Positions 23,571 through 34,345 of a stretch of 64,000 bases of DNA are shown here, piece after piece (the first letter of the stretch is position 1; the number at the start of each line of letters is the position of its first letter). The notes below the pieces were generated by a model. The model made no database searches and was not told the origin of the DNA. It saw only the letters and a program-made list of their open reading frames with translations. A program made the translations under genes and the position numbers. Source of the stretch: Magnolia sinica (Eukaryota; Streptophyta; Magnoliopsida; Magnoliales; Magnoliaceae); NCBI RefSeq assembly GCF_029962835.1, contig NC_080583.1, positions 51,563,658 through 51,627,657 on the forward strand, written 5' to 3'.

Positions 23571-24097
23571 TTGATTTTGCTTAAGCTTCTGGCCAACACT
23601 CAGGATATTTTAGAGGTGTTTAAGCAGGTGAAAGTGAATATCCATCTCTTAGATGCCATTAAGAAAATTCCCTCATTTGCCAAAATCCTAGAAGATCTCT
23701 ATACGGCCAAAAGACGACCAAACATACAAAAGAAGATCTTTTTGATAGATGAAGTGAGTGACATCCTCAAGCAAGATGTGCCATAAAAATAAAAAGATCC
23801 TGGTAGCCCAACCATCACTTGTATAATTGGGATCCATTAGATATAGCACACAATTCTTGACTTGGGAGCTAGTGTAAATCTGATTCCCTATTCGGTCTAT
23901 GAACAACTTGGACTTAATGAATTAAAACCCTCCAAGGCCACACTACATTTAACCGATCATTCAATTCATATACCAAGAGGGATGATCGAGGACGTGCTAG
24001 TCTAAGTTGATAAATTCTAGTATCCGGTAGATTTTATTGTTTTAGACACTCGGCCCTATTTGTACCCTATCTGACTGATTCCTATTTTCGGCCATTC
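23571..24097 (+). pseudogene. Athila gag end and protease
   Basis: DILEVFKQVKVNIHLLDAIK and IPSFAKILEDL (23590-23700), then the retropepsin segment with Asp-Leu-Gly in LDLGASVNLIPYSVYEQLGL (about 23858-23920), then IHIPRGMIEDVLV, then YPVDFIVLDTRP (about 24020-24056). Asp-Leu-Gly in place of Asp-Thr-Gly is normal for this lineage. Stops occur at 23784 and near 24004. After the ATTCCTATTTT segment at 24078 the reading runs into unrelated DNA. Confidence 0.8.
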
Positions 24098-24980
24098 GGG
24101 ATCAAACACGTGCAAGTTTTACGTGCTTGTGTTCAACGGTTGCAAGATTTTCTATGGATATGTACGATCGTGTTTCAAAAGGAGGCCACAACGTGTCAAT
24201 TTCGTTGAAAGTGATTGATATTGGTGCGACTGAATTCCAGTGGCTAAACAGTGAGTAACCAATGGTTGGTTCGCACGACTGTTGAACGTGTGTCTGAAGA
24301 CCACCATGAGTAAGAACGTGGGAAATTTCCAAAAGCAGAACAAGGAACGGTTACAATAACTCTCAAGACGTGGGAAGCATCTAGAGTAATGGAGTAATAT
24401 TATAAATAGAAGATCAAACAAGCATGAAAATTCATCTCACACCGGCCTAAAAAAATCAGCAAATCAAATTATCTTTCAAGTCATTTCGTTAGATTTACAT
24501 TTCATAGTGTAATTGTCTTTCCTTATCTTGTAAATTTCCTTAGTGTAATTATCTACTTTTCGTACTTGCAATTTACATTTATTAGCTTAATTCATGGTGT
24601 AAACATAGTAGCTGATAATCATAGTTGTAATTGGAGCACTCTCTAGCGGTCAATAGCGGTCGATTGTAAGTTTCTCTTATCCCGCTGTCTTTACATGAAA
24701 AAGTCCTTTCGTATGAAAGGTAGTGAAGTAATCCATTATCAAAGGACGAACCCCACCCTATGACTATGGCTGGATCCATTTACACTTTGAGTGAGTGATT
24801 GAATAGGCGATCGATTTCCTTAAACTTCGGTCATACTCTGCGTCTGCCTACTTTGGTCCATGGGGTCATTGGTTTGAATTAGAATCACAATCCCAAATTT
24901 GGCATGCCCACATGCCACTCGTGCTGGAGAAGGATTATAAAAATCAGTGAATAAGCCCATCATAAAACATAAGCACTCAA
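24098..24980. other. Unidentified insertion in Athila pol, LTR-like
   Basis: About 0.88 kb of DNA unrelated to Athila, flanked by two versions of one target-derived segment: 24078-24097 (attcctattttcggccattc) and 24981-25007 (similar, slightly longer). Contains a TATAAATA at 24401-24408 and, near the right end, 'aaatttggcatgcccacatg' (about 24893-24912), which recalls the LTR-end/PBS region of Tat elements. No open frame of note. It could be a solo or partial LTR; termini are not defined. Confidence 0.4.
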
Positions 24981-25075
24981 ATTACTGTCATTTTGGGTCG
25001 GCCATTCCTATCTACATCAAATGTAATTATCAATTGTAGGAATGGAGTGATAAAATTATCTTTTGGGAATATGAC
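24981..25075 (+). pseudogene. Athila protease-RT linker fragment
   Basis: ITVILGRPFLSTSNVIINCR and GVIKLSFGNMT, the conserved linker between protease and RT in Athila elements. It is cut after AATATGAC and resumes at 25790 as MTLELNIFNMCKQPEDI. Confidence 0.85.
25071..25075. repeat. Target-site duplication of the solo LTR, left copy (ATGAC)
   Basis: ATGAC at 25071-25075 equals ATGAC at 25790-25794. Removing one copy and the insert restores the Athila reading frame through GNMTLEL. Confidence 0.88.
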
Positions 25076-25789
25076 TATTTTGACAAGAAACGAATGCGTT
25101 TGGTTTGGGGGAATTATCTTATTCAATAATAACAAAGAAAAGAAAGAGAGAGCAATAATCACAATGTGTTTATTGATTCTGAATTCATTTACATCCTCAT
25201 ATATCCCTTGATTCCAAAATAAAATACATGTAATAGAAATACAATAAGTTCGATGTCAATTTCGACAACATTTTAGATCGCAATGTGATCTTCTGATTGT
25301 AGAAGTCGTTGTGCGGAAATGATATTGTTTCAATCGATCTTGTAGACTTGGAGAACTTTAATTCCTTGACTTGAAATAAGATCTTCATATATCTTCAAGA
25401 TGACAATTCTTCATCAAGCACTTGTTGTCCATGTAATGGACCTGTTGCGTGGATAACAAGTGAGTCTCTCCCATTGGTTACGTGACCAACCCTTTGCATG
25501 CTGCGCAACAGGTACACCCAATTCTTGGATATTCTGAAGTCTTCAAAATCTTCTCCTCAGCCTCTGAAATCTTCAAATGAACCAAATGAGGAAAGTGGAG
25601 GGGTATTTATAGGCCCATCACATGTGTGAACTTCATATCCACGCAATGGAATCTCATTGCGTTGGCATCTTCCTTCTATTGTGCATGGCGCAATGGGCTT
25701 TAACCTTTTTGTTGCACGTTGTGAAACCAACAACTATGAATTCTCATCTCTTCCAATTTTCTTCTTTCTCTTAATTTTGTGTTCCAACA
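25076..25789 (-). mobile_element. Solo LTR (714 bp, minus strand)
   Basis: Read on the minus strand it starts TGTTGGAAC and ends AAAATA (a decayed CA end), bounded by ATGAC duplications. On the minus strand it has a TATA box, CCTATAAATACCCC (about 25595-25608), and a polyadenylation signal AATAAA (about 25150-25155). No internal element sequence remains, so it is a solo LTR left by recombination between the two LTRs. TGTTGGAAC is a common copia LTR start, but superfamily is not proven. Confidence 0.75.
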
Positions 25790-25794
25790 ATGAC
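25790..25794. repeat. Target-site duplication of the solo LTR, right copy (ATGAC)
   Basis: See 25071-25075. Confidence 0.88.
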
Positions 25795-26595
25795 ATTAGA
25801 GTTGAACATCTTCAACATGTGCAAACAACCAGAGGATATTGACAATACCTATGAAATTAACTTGATCGATTCATTCATGGAAGATAGAGCACTTTTGACT
25901 CTATACTCTAATTCTTTAGAGACGTGCTTGGTCCACTCTCCTAATTTGGATGATGACATGATTAGGGAATGGATGCCTTACTTGATGCAACGCCGGTACT
26001 TGAAATTAACCGTTGGAGGCCAGAATTTAAGACTTTGCCCCAAACCGATACAATGCCTTTACCATCTAGTTTTAAGGCATTAAAGCTTGACCTAAAACCT
26101 TTGTCCATTAATCTTAAATATATATACTTGAGGTCAAGATGAGAGATACCTAGTGGTGATTTCTTCCCACCTTGAGAAAGAATAAGAGAGTATGCTCATT
26201 GCTACTCTAAAAGAACATAATAGAGCCCTTGAATGGATGATTGTGGACCTTAAGGGAATTGACCCTTTAATGTGTACTCACCGCATTCATCTTGAAGAAA
26301 ATGCGAAAACCTCCTAACAACCACTTTGCTGCTTAAATTTAAATATGAAGGAAGTGGTTAAGGCTGAGGTACTCAAGTTGTTAGATGTTGGTATTATATA
26401 CTCTATATCCGACAATCAATGGGTAAGTCCAGCACAGGTGGTTCCTAAGAAGTCTGAAATCACCATTGTTGCCAATGCCGATAATGAAATCATGGCAACT
26501 AGAGTTACACTGGTTGGAAAATGTGCATTGACTACCAAAAGTTAAATACCGTCATTCAGAAAGACCACTTTCCTTTACCTTTCATTGAACAAATT
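25795..26595 (+). pseudogene. Athila RT, N-terminal part
   Basis: LELNIFNMCKQPEDIDNTYE opens the region. Further on are LKLDLKPLSINLKYIYL, EVLKLLDVGIIYSISDNQWV and VVPKKSEI, then MCIDYQKLNTVIQKDHFPLP and FIEQ (to 26595). Several stops and shifts lie between 26090 and 26345. It breaks exactly inside the conserved FIEQ(I/M)LERLA block, whose remainder is at 50581. Confidence 0.85.
26591..26595. repeat. Target-site duplication of Copia-B, left copy (AAATT)
   Basis: AAATT at 26591-26595 equals AAATT at 50576-50580. Collapsing them gives the Athila codons for IEQILERLADH. Confidence 0.92.
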
Positions 26596-27566
26596 TGAAA
26601 AGGATGAGCTCTAATTCCTAGGAGGGGGGGGGGGGGGGAGAGGGGGGGTTAAATACGACTATGCCAAATAAAAATTAAATGTGGAATATAAAGATAGATA
26701 GCATAATTAAATAATAAAATAGCACAAGAAAATAGCAACCTCAAAAGCACTAGTCTTGAGAGGTTGATACAAACTGAGTTCTAAGGACAACTTAACACTA
26801 AAAACCAAAGGCTTATAGCAGGACAACCTTATTAGAATGTTTGTAAGTATTAAAAACTCAAACCAATAAAGAGCAAAGGAAATAAACTAAGTTATTACAA
26901 CATTCACCACAAGTGCATAAAGTAAATTACACCATTCACCACAAGTGCATAAAATAAATTAAAACATTCACACACATAAACAAATACAATTATCCACTAC
27001 AACTCCAGGAATTATAGTGGTTCATTTGTGTGTACACCAATTGTTAGCAAACAGCGACACAACTACTCCACTCCCAATATCCACACCCACAAGATATTAG
27101 CTTTCTAAGGTTCACCCTAAAACCTTCACAATTGTGTTTTTCAAATGGGCTTTACACAATCACAAAAACCCCACAGTGAGTTTTTCCTGGATAAATCTCA
27201 CAAACCAAAAATGCAAAAAATTGAAGTGCTTATCTGAAGATTCCGATGTAGCCCGGTAGAACCAATTCGATGTAAACGAAGATATTCAATGTCCAATCTC
27301 TTAAATGAAAGGTTTTTAGGTCTAAATGATTTTTAAATTAAATCAACTTAGGGCTAACTTGTTTTAATTTTGATCTTAAAAGGGTAAATCATAATTCCTC
27401 TTTTTAATACAATATAGTTGAATAGAGATCATAAAATCAAATACAAAAAGCTATATATTGAATCTAAAATAAATAAGTAATAGCTTCATAATTTGCAGGA
27501 ACTTATCTCTCAGAGTGATGGCTTGATTAGGCTTGGAATGAAGAAAAAACTCTGAGATTCGTCCTC

Positions 27567-27574
27567 TATTTATA
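27567..27574 (-). promoter_or_regulatory. TATA box of Copia-B 3' LTR
   Basis: TATAAATA on the minus strand; the counterpart in the other LTR is at 49815-49808. Confidence 0.7.
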
Positions 27575-27829
27575 GGTAAAAATTCTGTTCCCTCAAGTAG
27601 TTTAAGGGTTGGTCCAACTAGTCGAAACACCAACCAATTTTCAAAATTTCTTGCATGATAAGATGAACCTGTTACTTGACTGGTCAAGTGACCTGCTCGA
27701 TTGGTCGAGTGGGACCAGAAAAGCTTGCTAGATTTTGAATCGAGCACTGTACAATTGGTTGAGACTGTTCACTCGACTGGTTGAGCAGTGTCGACAATTG
27801 GTCAAACCATAACAAAAAATTCTCAAAAA

Positions 27830-28101
27830 TTCTCAAAAATTCTTGGACTGGTCGAGAAACTTCTTGGACTGGTCGAGCTAGTGCTTGGACTAGGCGAACA
27901 ATGACTAGAACTAGTCGAAGAAAAGCTTATAAAATTATAGATTGACCCAAATTCAATGTGCTATCAATATGACCTATCATATGGTCAATCTAGGGTCATC
28001 TATACCTTGTTTGTGAATTTGAAACATCGAAACATCGATCGCTTTCGATTACTTGAAGTACATGATGCTTGTCCTTGAAGTCTTGAACTCGAGCTAAACT
28101 T
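27830..28101. repeat. 272-bp direct duplication, left copy
   Basis: Copia-B LTR sequence identical, by base-by-base reading, to 30853-31124. The other Copia-B LTR has this segment only once (about 50085-50360). Confidence 0.93.
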
Positions 28102-28113
28102 CATTAGTGTATG

Positions 28114-30852
28114 TGTAACGACCTTGGATTTTTCTGTGCTAATCTTTCCTTAAGTAGTTGTTTTGGGGTAATTAGCGCTTTACTCGATTGCTTGTGAAAT
28201 CCGCATCAATCACTTTAAATTGTATCTGCATGGCTCTAAACGTGTAGATTAGTGAGCGCTACGTTACTCTGAAATCTGGGATCCATCGCTAAATCCAGTT
28301 GTTGTGGGGAATTTTTGGAAGATCTGGATCGGACCTAGACCGCGCGTCGAAAGTCCGATAGCGATGATCTTAGGCTATTGCGGTCACCGAGTTGGGCTTG
28401 ATCTTCACCTCGAAAATCAAGTCGATCCGATGTTCGGGTCGATTTGATTGAGCTCGGAGTGAAGAGTGTGAGAACGTTGGAATTTATTAAGCTTTTATCA
28501 AATTTGAGGTGGCGCTTGCGCGACGATTTTAAGCATTCTGACCGTTGGATTCTCGACCCAATTTCACCCTCCGATCAGGATAGTGGCCCATGCATATCCT
28601 AGTGCTTGTGGACTGATCGAGTTTCCGTGACCGTTGAATTGAGTGTGGTCCGCCACTACTGATCTGAAGAGCCGAGTACGAAAACTCAGCCCGACCTAGA
28701 TCCATGGTCAATGAGCTTAAGTCCGACCTTTCGTGGTTATAGGCCCACCAAGTGCTTCGTTGGATCGAGAAAGGCGTGCTTTGGTTATAACCTAAGTATA
28801 CCTTGACCCTGGGGTTATTTCCATCATTTTAAGGCCTATATATAGTCCTTAAACCCTAGCTCTCATTTCCATACGAATTTTCTCTAACCCTAGCTTGGAA
28901 AGAGAGTGGAAAAGAGAGAGTTAGTGAGAGAGATTTGTTGGTGATTCATCTTGATTCTTCCTTGTTCTTCTTCACCTTTGAACCTTCACTTTGAATCGTT
29001 CTTCTGACGATTCTGAGTTCCTTTGGGGTAAGTTAACCTAACCCTAACCTGTGTTAGAGCTTAGACTAGACTTGGTGTTGTTGTATCTCATTTCTATCCT
29101 TATTTTAGGGTATTCTAGCGCCGTTGACGAAGACAACTCGTCTAAATCAGCTCGGCGGTTCTTTCCTCGCTTAAGGTGCGGACTTTAAGTGTATAGGTTA
29201 TGGTTTTCAAGGCTTTCAATCCCAGTTAGTGATTTATTCTTATTATGGATGACATTTCACATGCCAAATGTTGTGTTTACATTGCTTTCCTGATATGCAT
29301 GCGTTATATTGAGATTTGTGTATTCTAGGTGTATTTATAAAGTACCGTATACGTATATATTATGCACATATGTTTGCCATGATTATTTGTCATGTATGTA
29401 TGCTAGATGCATGTATGACGACTCCTTGGTAAAAGGAATTGTCTAAGTGCATGTATTCCAACATACGCCATGTATGTTGTTCCATGTATGTTAAGTGTTG
29501 GTAGAAATGCATGAATGATCTAAGTGTAACTAATTACACTTATTGTGGGTGTTGAGAAGTGATTCTCAATACTCCTATTGATGCGCATGATTTCCTTTAT
29601 GCAGTTACATTCCAAGTTATTTAAATTCAAGCATCTCCTATGCTTACATTTATGTTAAGTTGATATTCTTCAGATTGAGTATGTACCATGATTTGAGTGG
29701 TTGTTCCATTATTGTTTTACATTCCATATGAATATCTGTAGTAGTGTAGGCTGTTTGGGACTATGCCTTAGTCCAAAAGATCGGTAATTGACCCTATATT
29801 CATGGTTGAGATTGCTTTCGCCACGTAAGACGTATTAGACGAACCCAAGCCGTATTAGAGTTGGCGGCAGTGGTTTGGCCACGCGGAGTGTTTGCGCACT
29901 CTATGTCGTTCAATTCAACGTGTGCTCGTACTAGTCGAGTTCGTCAAATAACCCGATTGTCCGATGTGTGTTAACCATGTATGGACGCTACTGTTTGAAT
30001 CTAGGATACCGAACTTACCAGTGAAATCCTGTTAACTATGGTACTTGATCCACTAAGACTCATGAGCCGGACATGGTGGTATGGGACACCGTGGTCGAGC
30101 TGTCGGCCTACGCTGGGGTGACGAGCCTCCCCGTAGTGACCAGTGAGCAACTAAACTCGTGAGCCGATTATGGTGGTATGGGACACTATATTCGTGCTGT
30201 CGGCCTACATTGATTGGTGACGAGCCCTTTGTAGTGACCTCGAGCATACCTGGATACCGCAAGGAGGTGACGAGCCGATCTGTGGTAGTAAGGGCATGAA
30301 AGGCGTGCATTGATTGGTGACGAGCCCTTTGTTATGACCCCAACTATATGATCGTATGAGATATCTAGGATTGACGACCCTAGATGGATCACTGTTTAGA
30401 TGGTGATATGAGGAAGGTATCTTAGCTTCCCAACCCGTTGTGTGAAATGGACTAATAACAACTTGGTAATCATATCCATGCACTGCATTTGCATGTGCTT
30501 TGTAGATGTGGCGCACTTTGAGGCGATGTTATGCGTAACGTAAGATGAAGACGCTGAGGGTGTACGCGTGAGGGCACGCATCATATTGCATTCATACTTA
30601 CATTAACAAAAGTACTTAGGATTTATTTAATTGTCCTGTTTTATCATTACTGTTTGATTGAACTGATAACATGTTAACCAGTGCCTTATTGTTCCACTAA
30701 GTTGATCACTCACTCCCACGTTTCTGGAGCGGTGTTACACACCCACCAGACTCTGTCTTAGGCCCTGATGTTGCAGATGTGGATGCGACGTCTGAGGCAG
30801 AGCGGAGCTGGATGACGACGAGGTGCCTTCTCCTATATGCAGTTGAGACGGG
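28114..30852 (+). mobile_element. Truncated Tekay/Del-type LTR inside the Copia-B LTR
   Basis: Starts TGTAACGACCTTGG. It follows the Gypsy1 LTR for about 2.7 kb: the cgcgcgtcgaaagtcc block near 28350, the TATATATA promoter at 28837, the 'gtatgggacac' tandem block at 30070-30320, and the end at 'ttctcctatatgcag'. The last roughly 350 bases of the LTR are missing. It is clearly diverged from Gypsy1, so it comes from a sister subfamily. It is flanked not by a 5-bp duplication but by the 272-bp repeats, with 12 extra bases (28102-28113) at the left joint. Confidence 0.85.
28837..28844 (+). promoter_or_regulatory. TATA box of the truncated Tekay LTR
   Basis: TATATATA followed by a CTCTCATTTCC start-like region, equivalent to 3596 and 13876. 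Confidence 0.65.
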
Positions 30853-31124
30853 TTCTCAAAAATTCTTGGACTGGTCGAGAAACTTCTTGGACTGGTCGAG
30901 CTAGTGCTTGGACTAGGCGAACAATGACTAGAACTAGTCGAAGAAAAGCTTATAAAATTATAGATTGACCCAAATTCAATGTGCTATCAATATGACCTAT
31001 CATATGGTCAATCTAGGGTCATCTATACCTTGTTTGTGAATTTGAAACATCGAAACATCGATCGCTTTCGATTACTTGAAGTACATGATGCTTGTCCTTG
31101 AAGTCTTGAACTCGAGCTAAACTT
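30853..31124. repeat. 272-bp direct duplication, right copy
   Basis: Identical to 27830-28101. This copy continues into the normal Copia-B LTR at its right side. Confidence 0.93.
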
Positions 31125-31368
31125 AAGGTAGTGATCCAGAACTTTAACTTGAGCTTCAAACTTCTGTTCTTGTACTTGAGCTTGTAGTCTTGAACTTTAT
31201 CAATGTTCTTCAACTTGAATATGTAGAAAAGTTCGATGATGACATGGACAACTTAAAATGCATGAAAATTATCTTTCCAACTTATCAAAACATGATACAA
31301 ATTCTAAATGGTCTGACACAACAAAATTTGACAAATTCGGGTGCTGGATTTCCAATATAGCACTTACA

Positions 31369-31636
31369 ATCTCCCCCTTTGTCAAATTTGTGACAAAACC
31401 AACTAAAGAATCATGCACCAGTTCAATAAAGAATCATGCACCAGCAATGCTACTACAACTCACTACAATTCCCCCACAATCCAATACTCCCCCTCAATCC
31501 AGGAGAAGTGATTTGTAGAGTACATGTATTAAGCAAATACATATCCAAAAAAAAAAATATCTCCATATATCTCCACAATCACACATTATATACATAAACC
31601 ATCAAGAATCTTACCACATTTCTCCCCCTTTTTGTC
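31369..31636 (-). promoter_or_regulatory. Polypurine tracts of Copia-B
   Basis: On the minus strand AAAGGGGGAGAT (31380-31369) abuts the 3' LTR. Further purine tracts GAGGGGGAGT (about 31487-31496) and AAAAAGGGGGAGAA (about 31622-31636) lie behind it. Multiple PPT copies are a described hallmark of Sireviruses. Confidence 0.78.
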
Positions 31637-31869
31637 ACAATATGACAAAGGAAAGAAAATGAAAGAGAGGAGTAAAAAAAATATAAGAGAAGAGTATGAT
31701 TTAAGAGAGTGAATAACATAAACATGTCCATAGATTAGTAACAAAATATCATCATTTAGCATAATAACATGTTTAAAAATATCATCATGAAGTATAAACC
31801 AAACAAGTCCAAGTATTATTCAAGAACAAGTAAAGTTAAGAGTTATTACAAACCCAACATAAATAACAG

Positions 31870-32294
31870 CTAGTCAGAACCAGAAGACGGAGCAGGAATA
31901 GATGAATCAATTTGATGTAATCCCTTGTTAATACGCCGAAGGTATTTGCCTATATATTTGAATTGAGTCTCATGGGATACATGCAAACCTTCCACTTTCT
32001 CCTCAAAGGTTCTCAACCGTTCATTAAAATCAGATAACTGATAATCAGGATCAGCCTCAGAATCAGATTATAATTCATCAAATATATTATCCATAGTCAC
32101 ATCATCAGGAGGTAGTGCTTCTTCCTCTCTAGCTTCTTCAGTAGCTCCTCCAACATCCCTATCAACTTAGCCAGGAGCCAACTTCAGATTCATCTTGTTA
32201 ATGTTGGCATTGTTGAAGGGAAGATGGGAAATAGGAGCTTCTCTAGTTGGAATGACCACAAGACAATGAGTAGCAAGGGTGTTCATCAAGTAAG
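31870..32294 (-). pseudogene. Copia-B accessory ORF, C-terminal part
   Basis: Minus-strand C-terminal half of the post-pol ORF. LMNTLATHCLVVIPT then NKMNLKLAPG (about 32290-32167), an acidic segment with DVTMDNIFDE-like sequence (about 32105-32070), a coiled-coil-like EEKVE..H segment, then INKGLHQIDSSIPAPSSGSD and a stop at 31872-31870. It is separated from its N-terminal half (42879-43558) by Copia-A. Homologous to 39594-40796. Confidence 0.78.
32290..32294. repeat. Target-site duplication of Copia-A, left copy (GTAAG)
   Basis: GTAAG at 32290-32294 equals GTAAG at 42874-42878, just outside the two LTRs. Confidence 0.93.
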
Positions 32295-32359
32295 TGTAAG
32301 TGCTATGTTCTCTAGATCCTATGATTGTCAAATTTAGTAGTGCCAAAACCTCTTGGAAT

Positions 32360-32670
32360 TTTATATTGTTTAGTTCGTCTTCAAGTTCAAGATTATCCAT
32401 TACAAGGTGTTCCATTTCAAGATTCAAGGATCACAAGTACAAGAATTCAGGTACAACATCAATTGATAGTTCAAGCTTTCAAAGCTTCATCTAAGTCAAG
32501 ACAATATACTTTACTTTGGTACTTAAGCTCAAGGTGAAATACAACTCAAGTACTTCAAGTTCAAGCTACAAATTCAAGCTTCAAAGTGTCATAAGTTTAA
32601 GTTTTAAAGGTACTTCACGTTCAAAATTCAAAGTACATCAAGTTATCAAGCTTAATGTACTTCAAGATCT
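32360..32670. repeat. TTCAAG-rich microrepeat block of Copia-A LTR U3
   Basis: Many copies of TTCAAG, CTCAAG, ATCAAG or their shifted forms (AAGTTCAAG, CTTCAAGTTC) at irregular 8-25 base spacing. The matching block is at about 41280-41590 in the 3' LTR. Function unknown; upstream of the TATA box, so potentially enhancer-like. Confidence 0.6.
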
Positions 32671-32804
32671 ACAATCAACTGAAGAAAAAGATGTTTCAAT
32701 GTTCAAACATCGCTTATAAGGTATGAATGATCCTAGATTGACCATAGGTTAGGTTATTTTGAATGCACACTTTAATTATATCACTTTATAAGTGTATAGA
32801 CTAT

Positions 32805-33180
32805 TTCTCGACTAGTCTTGGACTATGTTCGACTAGTCCTAGTACTGGCTCGACCAGTCTAATAAATTTCTTGACTAGTTCTAAGTTTGTTACTAATTTT
32901 TGGGATTTTCTGTTATTGCCTCGACGAGTCCTGGAGACTGCTCGACCAGTCAATTGAATAGTGCTCGACTGGTTGAGTGAATAGTGCTCGACCAGTCGAG
33001 TAGGCTCGACTCAAAGTCCAGTAACTAAATTGGGTCCCACACAACCAGTCATGGGCAGGACTCGACTGGTCGAGCAGGCCCTTCGACCAGTCGTGGAATG
33101 GCCTGATCTTATTACACCCAAATTTTTAAAAGTTTGTTGGTCCTTCGACCAGTCGAGCTGACCTCTAGGCCAGTCGAATG
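32805..33180. promoter_or_regulatory. Cluster of CTCGAC..GTCGAG near-palindromes upstream of the Copia-A TATA box
   Basis: At least ten copies of variants of CGAC(C/T)(A/G)GTCG in about 375 bases, several extended to CTCGACCAGTCGAG or CTCGACTGGTCGAG, ending 15 bases before TATAAATA. Sirevirus LTRs are known to carry palindromic motif clusters near the promoter. The motif sequence here is the local version. Confidence 0.7.
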
Positions 33181-33195
33181 AGTAATTTCTGCACT

Positions 33196-33203
33196 TATAA
33201 ATA
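33196..33203 (+). promoter_or_regulatory. TATA box of Copia-A 5' LTR
   Basis: TATAAATAGAG; the 3' LTR copy is at 42090-42097. Confidence 0.78.
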
Positions 33204-34267
33204 GAGCACGATTTTTAGAGTTTGATATTTAATTCAAGCAAAATTAAGACACCACTTTGAGAGATAAGTTAGTGATATTCTTAAGCTATTTAGTGCTCAT
33301 TTAATATTCTCTTTATTTAACTTTGTTTGCATTTGATTTTGTATTCTACATTCCAATCTTATTTGAAGAAGGGATTGAAGTTTTCTCATTTCTTAGAATC
33401 AAAATTAAATCAAGCTAGCCCAAAGTAATTTAATCTAAAAATCATTTAGAACTTAGAACCTTTTCAAAAGTGAGTATGGACATTGAACATCTACGTTGAA
33501 CTTCTACTCCGAATTGGTTCTATCGGGCTGCATCAAAAGTGAATATCTAGATAAGTATTTTACTATTTTGTAAATCAATTATTCTTTTGGTTTCTTTGAG
33601 ATTATGCCAGAAAAATCTCTTTCTTTTGGTTTGTCTGAGGTGATCCAGGAAACTCAGAGTATGAGGTTTTTGAATTGTGTAAGCCCACTTGAAAGACACA
33701 ATTGTGAAGGTTTTAGGTGAACCTTGAAAAATCTATTTCATAGTGAATACCAATATCCATTGTGTGAGGATATTGGGAGTGGAGTATTTGTATGGCTGTT
33801 TTTCTAAACAGTTGGTGTACACACAAGCGAACCACTATAATTTTTGGTCTTGTGGTGATTGATTGATTGATTGTGGATTTACGTGAATGTTGAATTTCCC
33901 TTTAAAGCATTTGTGGAGAATGTGGTAATCCTTTTATGCAAGTGTGGGAATGCTATAATAGCTTAGTTATTTTCTTTACTATTTGATTCTTTATTCCTCT
34001 GTATCAGTTTGGGATTTTGATAAACAAACTGTTCTAGGAATCAGGTTGTCCTACCATATGCCATTGGTGTTTGGTGTAAGGTTGTCCTTAGAACAACATC
34101 TGTATCAACCTCTCAATACTTGTACATTTGAGGTTGTTATTCATTTATGCTTTATGGGATTGTTTAAGCGCTATCTTTATTTATATTTGTTAAATTCTGC
34201 ATTTAATTTTTTAATTTGGCATAGTCCTATTCACCCCCCTCTAGGACTCTTAGCTCGACTTTTTAAG

Positions 34268-34279
34268 TGGTATCAGAGC
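34268..34279 (+). promoter_or_regulatory. Primer binding site of Copia-A (tRNA-iMet)
   Basis: TGGTATCAGAGC, a perfect plant iMet primer site, two bases after the LTR end. Confidence 0.93.
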
Positions 34280-34345
34280 TTAATAGCTTGCTTTAATTAT
34301 TTTGTTCGATTAATTTCCTAAGCTAATTGATCTGAGCTTTTTAAG

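Larger units (their letters stand above)
26596..31368 (-). repeat. Copia-B 3' LTR, enlarged by an insertion
   Basis: Collinear with 48851-50575 (1725 bp) but 4773 bp long, because a Tekay LTR fragment and a 272-bp duplication lie inside it. Plus-strand start TGAAAAGGATG and end GCACTTACA are reverse complements of the LTR end and start. A run of 15 G at 26624-26638 lies near its end. TATAAATA on the minus strand at 27574-27567. Confidence 0.9.
32295..34265 (+). repeat. Copia-A 5' LTR
   Basis: 1971 bp. Starts TGTAAGTGCTATG and ends GACTTTTTA (C of the terminal CA mutated). It holds dense TTCAAG-type short repeats (32360-32670), clustered CTCGAC..GTCGAG near-palindromes (32805-33180) and TATAAATA at 33196. 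Confidence 0.93.

Noticed and set aside
30053..30516. Minus-strand open frames of 62-103 codons
   Set aside because: They fall in the tandem block of the Tekay LTR fragment. The same false frames appear in the Gypsy1 LTR at 4824-5063.
32360..32670. CRISPR-like or satellite array
   Set aside because: Short TTCAAG units lack fixed repeat length and spacers, and they sit inside a eukaryotic LTR.
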